Positions 32,561 through 42,484 of a DNA stretch of 64,000 nucleotides are shown here, in pieces (positions within the stretch are counted from its first letter, which is position 1; every line of letters begins with the position of its first letter). Where the stretch lies: assembly GCF_028372415.1 (NCBI RefSeq), contig NC_092875.1:437851377-437915376 (forward strand). Direction: 5' to 3'. The DNA is from Notamacropus eugenii (taxonomy: Eukaryota > Chordata > Mammalia > Diprotodontia > Macropodidae). The notes beneath the pieces were generated by a model. It worked only from the letters and a program-made list of their open reading frames with translations, ran no database searches and was not told where the DNA came from. Position numbers and translations under genes: made by a program.

Positions 32561-34655
32561 TGAAAAGGGAGTTAATTACATTACTTGTTTTGTTAATGAA
32601 AGGTCACATTTTTTCTGCCAGCTTTTTTGTTAATACTTCTAGCTCACTACAGGTCACAACCACTTTGATTCAAAGGTCTCAATTTCTTCCACCGTGTTGT
32701 AATGAATCTATCTATGGAGGAAGGAAAGAAGGTACCTAGATGCCATTACTATTTCTCTTCTGTCTCTTCTTTTGCCGCTACTCTCTTGCTCCTCTTTAAG
32801 GTTAGGGATGTGATTAGAATTACCTATACTTCTCCCCTATAATTAGGGTTTGGGGGTATATTGTTCCCTCAGTGGACAAGAGGAGGAGGTAAGAGACAAG
32901 CCCATTTTCCATAGTGGCCTATGCCATCAGTCCAGTCTCGCACAGCCCAGAATGATCTCCCCTTTTTCTTTATCCAATGGTGATTGGGTGGTAGCTGTAT
33001 TTCACCAATACATTAATTCATTCACCTCATTCAACCTGACCATCAGGTTGCCAGCAAGGTAGAGAAATGTTGATGTCACAAGGTTGAGTAGAAATAGAGA
33101 CCTCACAATATTAGGTCAACAAACAGCCCTCCCTGAGAGACAAAAGAAGCATGGGCAAGAGGGTACCTTGTCAAAGAGAAGAGAGATGGCTTCTCACTCT
33201 AAGAATAGACATGTCTGATGTGACTTGATGCTTGATTTGGGAAGATCTCTTTCTATCTTCATCTCAGCATTAATCTAACAGCAGGCAACCATTACCCTGT
33301 ACAAATGTTCTATTTCACTGGCATTATCTCTAAATGATGATCCAGGTGTAGACCTTAGGATAAGTTCTAAAGCACCACTTTTCTTTCTGTGTTACAGAGT
33401 CCTTGAAAATACTATTTGGGCTTGTCAGCAGGGATTAATGAAAGCATTTTCTATTATATCCCATTTAAACACAGAGAAATATGACTGGAGGGTAAACCAA
33501 CCCATGATAAATAGCATGTGCTGAGGCTTTAGTCTGAATTTAAAATGGTGGTTCTCTAATAAATTTATCATGGTTCAGTATTTTATTGGTCAAGAGGGGA
33601 TATTTTACTTCATACACAAAAAAGACTGCATTTCCCCCTGGGGCTAATAAATTCTATCCATTTCAGATGCGCATGTAGCCAAATGATGTCTGTAGTATAA
33701 ATCAGGTCAGCGGATAAAGACAAAACTGCACTGTTGCTTGTTATTTCCTTAAGTCTAGAGCTTGCCCCTCCACTGTTTCTCTGTCATGTTCCTCACAAAT
33801 TGTTCTACTGTGATCATAAGAGGGAGATTTTCATTTTTGTCTCTGTTGGCTGGTTATTGAGCTTGCCAACCTCTGCATGATCATTCTCAGCTTCCAGCCA
33901 ATGTTTGTACAGCATGATACCAAATGGTCTTGCCTGGCTGAGAGCAGTTATTAGGCCACAGCAATTCCTTAGTTAGTTCTGCTTCTTTCTCCAAAATTTT
34001 CTATCTCCCTTTGGTATTCGGAACTCAGAGGATGTACTGTTGAGTCATTTCCTTTCTGCCTCTTCTCCACCCAAGGGAATCTGGGTTTTTGGTGGTCTCT
34101 TCTTTCTATTTTCTACCTTATTCCTTTGGAATGTGGGAATGTTTAGGGAGGAAAAAAAGTGAATTCTCCCTTCTATTTTCTTACTTTCATGTACAACTTG
34201 CTCCACTTTGCACTTGATATTCCCTCTTCTTACACTGCTGGTTGTTAGGTGTGGGATTTAGTGTTGCATAAATGAAGCTTCCAATTACACTCTCCTGTAT
34301 TCACCAAGCCATGAGCAGGGGAGGTGTTGGGAGATCCTTGGTATCAACCTAGATCTCAGAATAGATTACTTTCAAGTGACTTATGATCTCAAATGAAATA
34401 AAGAATCTTTGACTGTCCCAGAGATATCACATGTGCCCTGGTCATGATTTCCTGGTGCTTCTTCTGTTCCCTGTTGTTTTGTATCAGAAAATGTACTGTT
34501 AACCAAAAAGAGTTGGCATCCCCCACCACATGTACTTGATCTTTGAGACATGTGACTTGCTGCTTTTAAAGGATGGAGAAATAACCTAGGATTTCCAGCT
34601 TCTGTTCTCTTCCATGGGTTTTTTTCTTTGTCTTGACTCCTTCAGTATGGCTTGT
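32561..34655. other. Stretch without recognised repeats or genes
   Basis: About 2.1 kb. A 70-codon open frame at 32850-33062 has no recognisable domain. Confidence 0.4.
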
Positions 34656-34795
34656 TTTCTTTCCTTCTTTTATTTATTTAATAAAACATTATTTATCTAA
34701 TTATTTATTTATTAATATTCTATATCTGTGAATATATTATTTTGTTTTCTTCCCCTGACTCTTATTTTTTTTCTATGATTAGAGAATTATCTAGC
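34656..34795. repeat. AT-rich (TTTA)n-like tract
   Basis: Repeated 'tttatttattta' and 'attatttatttattaat' units. Confidence 0.75.
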
Positions 34796-34884
34796 AATAG
34801 CCCTAAAAGCATTTAAATGTTCTTCTACAAGATCTTCAGAATCTTTCTACAGTAGAATAGCATTTGATGGGACCAATATCTATC

Positions 34885-34985
34885 AGGTTCCCCACCCCCA
34901 ACACACCCACCCACACTCACCCACACCACACCCACACTCATACCCACACCCACACACACCCACACACACCCAACCTCCCCTCCCC
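34885..34985 (+). repeat. C-rich (CACACC)n tract
   Basis: Degenerate CACACC/CACCCA units with no G for about 100 bp. On the minus strand this is a GGGTGT-rich run. Confidence 0.95.
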
Positions 34986-35599
34986 TTGCTTTATTGTATA
35001 GGCTAGTATTTTTTCCCTAAAAAGTGATAAAACTGCCCCTGAGAATATCACCTGTGTGGAGTCAGGATCTTCCAGCATGTCCTCACCTTCTGATAGTCTC
35101 CACACCTTGTCCTGCTGATGTTTAGGAGATGAGGGGAGGAGTTATCTCTATACGTGATAAATGCTGAAGAATCCTTATTGAGTATCCTTTTCATGCTATG
35201 GATAAGTAAACTTCCTTTTGTTAACTCTTGAATGATGGATAAGTGCTTTACTTTGTCCACACTCATAATGCTGGCCTCAGGCCCTCCTCTAACATGCCTC
35301 CCTGGGATCCAGTAAAGGTAAAGAGAACATATCCAGATCCCGAGCGTTCAAAGCAAGACTGACACTATATGTTGATACAGTCACATACACAGTCTCAGAG
35401 AGATTTGAAATGAAGTAAAATAGCTTTGATTCCGACCAGTATGTTGGAATTTGTGATCATTCTTTTGTGAGAGGAGGGAAATAAGGTCAGGGCTGCATCA
35501 GTACTGCGATTTCATGGGTGTGGGGAATTCCTGTAATGGAAACTTCCTCCACTGATGCACATTGGCAACCTGTCTGTAACTGGGAATGAGAGATTTAGA
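34986..35599. other. Unassigned non-coding sequence
   Basis: Nothing recognised. A 72-codon minus-strand open frame (35048-35266) has no domain. Confidence 0.35.
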
Positions 35600-35790
35600 A
35601 TTGTAAGACATTTCAGAGGCTATCTAATCTAACTCTCACATTTTAGAGATGAGAAAACAGATTTACTGAAGGTCTCATAGCCAAGTAATTTGCTCACAGT
35701 CACATAGAAGGGAGCAGAGCCAGGTAGGGAGTCCTGGCTCTCCCACTCCGAAGATGCTATGCTTTCTGCTGTACTGCTCAACTCATGCTC
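35600..35790 (-). mobile_element. MIR/THER1-type SINE
   Basis: Antisense 'ttttagagatgagaaaacag', 'aatttgctcacagtcacata', 'gggagtcctggctctcccac' and 'tgctatgctttctgct'. Confidence 0.7.
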
Positions 35791-35794
35791 TGAG

Positions 35795-35912
35795 AGTTTC
35801 CGGGAGACACTGAAAGGTTGCAACTTGCTCAAAACCACACAAACTGTATGCCCAAGTTGGGACCTGAATTCAAGTCCCTCTACTTTTCCACACTGGCTCT
35901 CATTATAATTCA
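35795..35912 (-). mobile_element. Second MIR/THER1 fragment
   Basis: 'caacttgctcaaaaccacac' and 'gggacctgaattcaagtccc' repeat the CORE-SINE head order immediately after the first copy, so this is a separate insertion. Confidence 0.55.
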
Positions 35913-36164
35913 AAAAGGCTATAACTTACATGGTCATCAGCTGACATATTTAAGGAGCATATTTAGTCTGCTTCAGATAATAGATCTTTTTAAAATACTT
36001 CAAAAGGACCACATACATACAAATAATCACTATGCTACTTAACAGATCATACTCATTAGGTATTGAGTCTTATACTTGGTAACACCTGACAAGCCCTGTT
36101 CAAATTACTATAAAAGCCAATATATAAATGAATGAACAGATAAATTTCAATTGTTTTAAAAGTA
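35913..36164. other. Unassigned non-coding sequence
   Basis: Nothing recognised. Confidence 0.3.
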
Positions 36165-36260
36165 GTATGTGTACACATATACACACTTACATATCATATA
36201 CATACATATACATTCATACATGCATATATACATGCATATACATACATGCATATATATGAA
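36165..36260 (+). repeat. (TACA/TGCATA)n microsatellite
   Basis: Interleaved 'tacatacatg', 'catatatacatgcatat' units. Confidence 0.9.
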
Positions 36261-36749
36261 AAACTTTCCACTAATTCCATTTATTTTTCTTCTGGGTGGT
36301 CCTAATTACTGAAATTTTATTTTAAACAGGGTACTAGGATATCAAAATAAGTTTCCTGCATTTTCAGAGTGACCCTAAAATTACGTCAGCTCACACACTC
36401 ATGCACTTGTGTGTGTGCACGTATACCTACACAAATACCTATACATTCATTTTTTAAAAGTAGAATTCAGTCAAGCTTGTTATCAGAAATTTATTTGTTT
36501 AGTTGAATAATTTCCTGAATGATCAAGTGTTTGACTGAATTCCACCTTTTCCACAGCAGTACCCAAACATGTTTCTCAGAGCAGATGCTCTCATGGAAGC
36601 TCCTTTGCTCTCACTTCATTAGGCTCTCCAAGGATATTAGCCCTGAGCAGCTGGAGGTCTTTCTAGCAGCCCCACAAGGAGAAAGGAAATGAATGGTGGT
36701 GTTGCTGGCAGTCATTGACATGGAGTCTTTCTACTTCATTTACCACATA
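36261..36749. other. Unassigned non-coding sequence
   Basis: Nothing recognised. Confidence 0.3.
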
Positions 36750-36959
36750 AATCACATTGAACTTTTAACTATTTGATTAACTATTCAAACTGTCCCTCAA
36801 ACATGTGCTGTGCTTTCTTGTCTTTGCTCATTCAAAGATACGACTCCTATGTCTGGATTGTCCTTTGGATAACCTGTACCTTTCCTTTCTCCCCATCTCT
36901 GCTTATTGAAATTCTGGACCTCCTTTAAGGTCAAGTTTAAATACTACATCTTTCTGTTT
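36750..36959 (+). mobile_element. L2 LINE 3' region, part 1 of 3
   Basis: 'tctggattgtcctttggata' and 'ctggacctcctttaaggtca', then 'agtttaaatactacatcttt', correspond to the L2 segment upstream of its tail. The same L2 continues at 37836 and 38641. Confidence 0.6.
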
Positions 36960-37835
36960 AAAAAAATTAAACTATTAAATTTCATTTTCATTTTCTCCTA
37001 CCCACCCCTCTTCCTCAGTTGAAAAAGCAAGAAAAAGAAAAGAAAGACTTTTACAAACCCATCAAACAAAACAAATCCCCACATTGGCTCCCTTGTTCTT
37101 GCTCTCTCCCCACCCCTCTTATCTCCCCTTCCTCTTCCCCTCCACAACGCACACACATGTACTCTAAGTCCATGAGTCTATCTGGAGTTGGGTGATATGT
37201 TTCCTCACAGATCATGTGGAATTTTGGTTGATCATTGTGATGATCAGAATTCCTAAGTCTTTCAGAGTTGTCTTCTATTACAGTATGATTGCTAATATTT
37301 AAATTGTTCTGGATCTGCTTACTTCCTTTTAGATCAGTTCATATAGGTCTTCCCAGGTTTCTCTGAAGATCCTCACTTTTGACATTTTACAGTGCAATAG
37401 TATTCTATCACATTCATATACCATAACTTGTTCAGTCATGCCCCAATTTATGGGCAATCCTTTAGTTTCCAATTCGTTGCCACCACAAAAAGCGGCTATA
37501 AATTTTATTTTTATACATATGAGTTCTTTTTTCTCTTCCTTTGATCTTTTTATGATATAGGCTCAGCAGAGATATTACTGGGTCAAAGGTATATACAGTT
37601 TAATTGGTTTTTGGACACAGTTACAAATTCCTTTCCAGAATAACTTGATCGGTTTATACAGTTCCACCAACAGTTCATTAATATACCAGTTTTACCATGG
37701 CCCCTCTAGCATTCATCATTTTCATTTTTTGCCAGCTTTGCCATTCTGATGGATATGAGGTGGAACTTACAGTATTTTAATTTTCATTTTTCTATAACAT
37801 TTCACAATTAAAGAATAAAATGTCATTTCTTTAAA
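36960..37835 (-). mobile_element. L1 LINE 3' end (ORF2 C-terminus and 3' UTR), inserted in L2
   Basis: Antisense L1 blocks: 'gttgtcttctattacagtat', 'cagttcatataggtcttccc' (37335-37354), 'acagtgcaatagtattctat', 'tgttcagtcatgccccaatt', 'ttgccaccacaaaaagcggc', 'tactgggtcaaaggtatata' and 'ttccaccaacagttcattaa'. This is the ORF2 carboxy-terminus. It has stops throughout and is 5'-truncated. Confidence 0.75.
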
Positions 37836-37971
37836 AAAAATCTTTGAATCCTTCCACAAATAACAAGCTCCTCATTTGTTTTCATAGCACTTTGCCCTTC
37901 TCTCATGCATCTATCATATTCTAATTCAAGTTACAGTTACTTTTTGTACATATCTTTAAAAAATACTTTTT
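37836..37971 (+). mobile_element. L2 LINE 3' region, part 2 of 3
   Basis: 'ttcatagcactttgcccttc' and 'tcatgcatctatcatattct' follow the L2 order from part 1. Confidence 0.55.
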
Positions 37972-38234
37972 GTGTTTATTTTATTTTTAATTTGTAGAAT
38001 AAGATAAACAATTCCATAGCACAGTATAATAAAAAAGGTGATGGCACATGAAACTGCAAATCTATTATGCACAATTTGCTGTTCTTTTTATATATATAAG
38101 AAAGTTGTCATGTAAATTTCTTTCCCCTTCTTTTTTTTTTCTTTTCTCCTCCTCTCTCTTACCCTAGAGATGGTTTCCGTTAGATACAAATAGGTATGTG
38201 TTACCCAAATAAAAGCCAATCCAAGAAAAAAAGG
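37972..38234 (-). mobile_element. L1 3' UTR, second insertion in the same L2 (left part)
   Basis: 'tttttgtgtttattttattt' start, then 'aagataaacaattccatagc' and 'tttctttcccc' with a T-rich tract, an L1 3' UTR type like that at 46.1 kb. A SINE splits it. Confidence 0.55.
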
Positions 38235-38343
38235 GGGCAACATTAAGGTGGTGTAGTGGAAAGAGTCCTCAGCCTGGAGTTAGGAAGACCTGAGTTTAAA
38301 ATCTGGCCTCAGATACATGATGACAGTTGTATGGCCCTGGGCA

Positions 38344-38345
<2 letters not shown>
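38235..38345 (+). mobile_element. MAR1-type SINE head ending in (TG)n
   Basis: 'aaggtggtgtagtggaaaga', 'agcctggagttaggaagacc', 'tgagtttaaaatctggcctc' and 'gtatggccctgggcaa' form the tRNA-like head. The CORE and tail are absent, and the copy runs directly into a (TG)n tract. Confidence 0.75.

Positions 38346-38412
<67 letters not shown>
38346..38412 (+). repeat. (TG)n microsatellite
   Basis: About 33 perfect TG units. Confidence 0.98.
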
Positions 38413-38418
<6 letters not shown>

Positions 38419-38640
38419 ATTCTATACATACTTCTATTTATCAGTTCTTTCTCTGGACACAGATAGTATCTCTTTCTTCCTATGTCCTTTATAGTTAATT
38501 TAGATATTTTTATAGACTTATTTGCTCAAAGTTGTCCATAAAATATATTGCTATAGCTGTATGCAATGTTCTCTTGGCTCTGCTCATTTGCATACATATC
38601 TTAAAAATCTGTTTCCATGTTGTAACGTTCTCTTAGCCAG
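38413..38640 (-). mobile_element. L1 3' UTR/ORF2 end, second insertion (right part)
   Basis: 'cagttctttctctggacaca', 'aaagttgtccataaaatata' and 'tctgctcatttgcatacata' are the antisense L1 end. Confidence 0.6.
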
Positions 38641-38745
38641 GAACCATGTGTTATTCTCCTTGCCTACCCTAATATAGTACATTACATGTAAAAATAAGTT
38701 AATATACCTTAGCTGAATAAATGACTGGATGATTAAATGAATGAC
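38641..38745 (+). mobile_element. L2 LINE 3' tail, part 3 of 3
   Basis: 'aggaaccatgtgttattctc' and 'ttagctgaataaatgactgg' complete the L2. Confidence 0.5.
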
Positions 38746-38904
38746 TATATGATGGTCATTAGCCTCTACTGTGCTTGAGGTATATTATGAATCTTTTTTT
38801 TAAGGAGAAAAGATGGTATTTGATTTTGTGCTCTTTAATATTTTACATATGTGCTAATGTAAGATGAATTCAGAGAAAATGACTAAAATGAAGCATCTAG
38901 AAGG

Positions 38905-39025
38905 TGGATCTTATACAGGCTCATTAAGGTCATTAAGTCTAAAGCTCTCATTTTATAGATCAGGAAATTAGGTGCAAAATGATTAAGTGACTTACCCAGG
39001 ATCACACAGCTAGTAAATCTTAGAC
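38905..39025 (-). mobile_element. MIR/THER1 fragment
   Basis: 'ctctcattttatagatcagg', 'attaagtgacttacccagga' and 'cacacagctagtaaat'. Confidence 0.7.
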
Positions 39026-39224
39026 TAGATAGTCTCATGAATTAATTGTACAGAAGATTCCTGAAGCTGATTCGGTTAAACTTGATGTTTTATGTAGCTT
39101 TCGTTCAGTTGTGATATTCTGATTCCATGATTCTGTGACCTGAAAGAACGACAATGACTTAATGAAAACAATTTGGATAAGACGTTGCCATGATGAGAGA
39201 AACTATGTTACCTGATGAGTAACA

Positions 39225-39370
39225 TTGTGATGCAGTGAAAAGAATGCTGGACTTTGTAACCAGAGATTTGATTTTGAATGTAAGCTCTGAAATTTACTAG
39301 CTATGTGACTTAGCAAGTCAGGTGACCTCTCTGGCCCTCAGTTTCATCATCTGTAAAATGGAAATGTCAG
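39225..39370 (+). mobile_element. MIR/THER1 fragment
   Basis: 'atgcagtgaaaagaatgctg', 'aatttactagctatgtgact' and 'cctcagtttcatcatctgta' in order. Confidence 0.75.
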
Positions 39371-39689
39371 TAAAACTTGGAGTATTTATTTTGCATAATT
39401 GTTTCTGATAGGTAGTGCCCAAAATGTTCCAGTGAATGCTTGTCAGCTGATAAAATATGGTTATCCCTTCTACAATGCAGCTTTCCCCATCGCAGTTTTG
39501 ATGTATCAGGGATTGGCATAAGAAATTAAATGGGAATATTGGGGAAGCAATGAAGAAACTGAAGATGACAAGCAAAGGCTAGCAGATGCCACAGAAAATA
39601 TTTAGCTCATATTTTACAATAAAGCACTGAAAACTTATACAAGAACTCATAAAAATCTCATAAAAGAAAAAGAAAAAAATATCAGAATT
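39371..39689. other. Unassigned non-coding sequence
   Basis: Nothing recognised. Confidence 0.3.
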
Positions 39690-39900
39690 CTTTTCTAGTA
39701 TGAAGAGAGGGCCAAAACATTTTGCATGAATTTGCACAGGGGTGCTGCACCCATCATCCCTGCAGTATAATTGTTGTGTTCATCCTTCACTTTCAAGGAA
39801 GACCATGACATTGGAGAAATGATGATATGACTTGCACTTGACTTTGTTTTGAGTGAGGGAGGGCTGTGCAAGGTCATCAGCTTCACTTTCCCTACACTGT
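39690..39900 (-). mobile_element. RTESINE-like element
   Basis: On the minus strand: 'agctgatgaccttgcacagc', 'cctccctcactcaaaa', 'caagtcatatcatcatttct', 'aatgtcatggtcttccttga', 'aagtgaaggatgaac'. The plus-strand copy at 42170-42328 has the same order. The 'aaggacaaacaacaa' type end resembles RTE LINE 3' ends. Confidence 0.65.
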
Positions 39901-40004
39901 AGAAGGAATAACGGTATAGTAAACCTACTAACGTAAAATAAATAAATAAACTTTTCTGTTTGGCATTTAAAACTTCATGATGTGATTCGAAGCCTTTCTA
40001 AATT

Positions 40005-40460
40005 TAATATGAATTACTCTCCTTTATGAACTCTAAATTCCCTTTCAAATTTCCCTTTTCACAATTTCTTGTAGTTTACCCATATAGAGTATATCTTTAT
40101 TCTAGAGGCCTTTTCAGAGGCTGTGCCCTAGGCCTGAAATATACTCCTCTTCTTTCTCACTTCTACCTCATGCCAACTCCTTTCTTCTTGTATAAGAGGC
40201 CTTTTCTGATCCCTCCAGATATTAGTGCCCTCTGCCCCAGTATTTTATTATATTTACTTTGTACAAAAGTTGCATTTATTCATAAGTGTACATTCTTTTC
40301 CCTAAAGAGAATGGAGGGAATTTCTTCTGGAGGGCAGGATTTGTATTTCCTAAAATTTAAATTCATTTTTAAATTTTCATTTTAAAATCCCTAGAGTCTA
40401 GCACAGTGCCTGGCACACAATAGGTATTTAATAAGTGCTCGTGAAATGAATGAATGAAAG
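40005..40460 (+). mobile_element. L2 LINE 3' region
   Basis: 'aggccttttctgatccctcc' (40197-40216), 'ttctggagggcaggatttgt', 'gagtctagcacagtgcctgg' and 'aataggtatttaataagtgc' give one of the longer plus-strand L2 ends here. Confidence 0.75.
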
Positions 40461-41824
40461 TACTTTGTGAATCTTAAAGTATTATATGAGTACAAATGAT
40501 AATGAAAGGTAGCTCATTGTTACCGAGTTTAGAGAAACAAACCATTTTCACTGAATTTATTGAATAAAGGGTTTCATGAATTTGTATAATTATTTACTTG
40601 TGAAAGGAAGGGATATTCATAGTGAATAGTTTGAATGTGTTTTTCACATTTCAACAGCCAATTTAGACATTTCATAGAACTAACCAGAAAAAGGCAACAC
40701 TTGTAAGGCTTAGCCAATAATTTCATGGACCCACAAATATAATACTGACTCTGGATTTTTCTTAAGCTTGCAAGTGATTATTCTTCATCGTATTTGTATC
40801 AACAGACCATCCCTGCCTGCATTTGGCAGTTGTTCTGCCCTGCTACAGACATTAGCTTGTGTTCAAGCTCTGTGTACGTATAATCCATAATTAATAACTG
40901 CCACAGGGTTTTTGAGAGCACTGAATCTCTTCACCTTTGGAGATCTAGGTCCAAAACTGCCTTATTAGTTCACAAAAAAAGCATAGCCGGGCTTCACTAC
41001 TGCCCAGTAGGACTCTTGTTCTCACATCCCAAACCACAGGTAAACGTGGCCTAACTCATAGTGACTGGCAGCCTTTAGCCTAGGAGGAGGTCTGCAGGGA
41101 GGGAAAGTCAAACAAAGGTCAGGTAGGAGTTTTAATAACAAAGTTAATGGGAAATTTAATTCTGCTCTGTGGGTGAGTGTCCTATTCCTGGAGCTGGCCA
41201 GAGCTCCTTCTCTCTCTCAGACTTTCTATGTTTCTTATGTGGCACCACAGAGAAATTCGCTGAGTGATTTTGCCTATGTCAACTTAAACGCTGTAGGGAG
41301 ACATAGCCACTCAGGTGCCATGGGATGGATTACCTGGAATACATATGAAGAAAAAGAAAAAAAAATAAAGAAACCTTGAGAAATGAGAGTGAATCAACGG
41401 TAGAGTGTGGTTACTGGTGATTCCATTTGCTGAAATGAGGGGCAAGGGAGTTTCGAGACAAGAGCCTCACAGAAGAATTGTAGGGAAAAATAAGCAGCTC
41501 AGAAAAATGAAGTGCCATCAAACCTACAAGGCATTATTATTCTTTACCACCATTAGCATCTAGAAAGTTGGGAACTTAAATAAGACCATGTAAAATTCAG
41601 GAGACACAGAGGAAATTGATTATCTATGAACCACGTAAGCTCAGAGTAGCAGCAAATGCTTTAGGAGTAAATGGATTTATACGTAAGACATAGGTCTTCC
41701 TTTACGGAGGGCTCTCAACTGTCCTGGTGATTCATACACAGGTCTACTTGACTTATCCTCCACCAAACAAACACCCTTTCATTCTACCACTCCCCCACCC
41801 CTGCATTTCAGCTTCCTTTTGTGT
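40461..41824. other. Unassigned non-coding sequence
   Basis: Starts with a short CORE-SINE-like end ('gtactttgtgaatcttaaag', to 40510); otherwise nothing recognised. A 68-codon open frame at 41173-41379 has no known domain. Confidence 0.35.
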
Positions 41825-41955
41825 AGTGTGTCCTCTTATTAGATTGTAAACTAGAGAGCAGGGACTGTCAATTTTTCTTTTTTGTATGCCAAAAGTTTAG
41901 CACAATCCTAACATTTACTAGATGTTTAATCAATGTTCACTGAATTGAACTGAAT
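41825..41955 (+). mobile_element. L2 LINE 3' tail
   Basis: 'attgtaaactagagagcagg', 'ttagcacaatcctaacattt' and 'gatgtttaatcaatgttcac'. Confidence 0.65.
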
Positions 41956-42014
41956 GTCTACTCTCAGAAAAATACTAGAGAATTGCTTCTGGAGACAATG
42001 GTATCCTATGATTG

Positions 42015-42328
42015 TCCAAGTGGTTTTGTTTGGTTTTGTTCCTGCCCAGCTTCCTCACCTTGAATTGTCTTTATGTAGTCCTGACAATTGTTTTCTTCCT
42101 TGGGTAAAATTGTGGGGGTGGGGGGGGTGGGGGGGAAGGCATCTCCAGGTGTCCTGATCAATATCTTGCCACTGGGCCCAGATGGCTCCAGAGGAGAGAG
42201 TAATGCTGGCTACTTTGCACACCTCTGCCTCACTTAAATCCAATTCACTTACAAATCATGGCCTCACCTTTCTGATGTCATGTCCTCTTCCAGAGGGAAG
42301 GACAAACAACAAAAGAACAACAATGGGT
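42015..42328 (+). mobile_element. RTESINE-like element
   Basis: 'ccactgggcccagatggctc' (42170-42189), 'aggagagagtaatgctggct', 'ctctgcctcacttaaatcca', 'ctgatgtcatgtcctcttcc' and an end 'ggacaaacaacaaaagaaca' typical of RTE-derived tails. The left boundary is uncertain. Confidence 0.65.
42114..42135 (+). other. G-quadruplex-prone G-run
   Basis: Runs of 5, 8 and 7 G separated by single T. The 8-G run can supply two of the four tracts. Confidence 0.55.
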
Positions 42329-42484
42329 AAGATTGATAGTTCCAATCAATTTCATCAACCACAAATGCTAACATTTAAAATCAAAACCTAAAAGTGGATA
42401 CTGGGAATTTCATTGATTATATATTTCTTCAATGATAGTGGCTTTCATGTAGTATTTCGTTATGAGTCTGCTTAGAAAAATAAT

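Noticed and set aside
34885..34985. CACACC array as a CRISPR-like or telomere-like array
   Set aside because: No spacers, irregular unit, and the unit is not TTAGGG.
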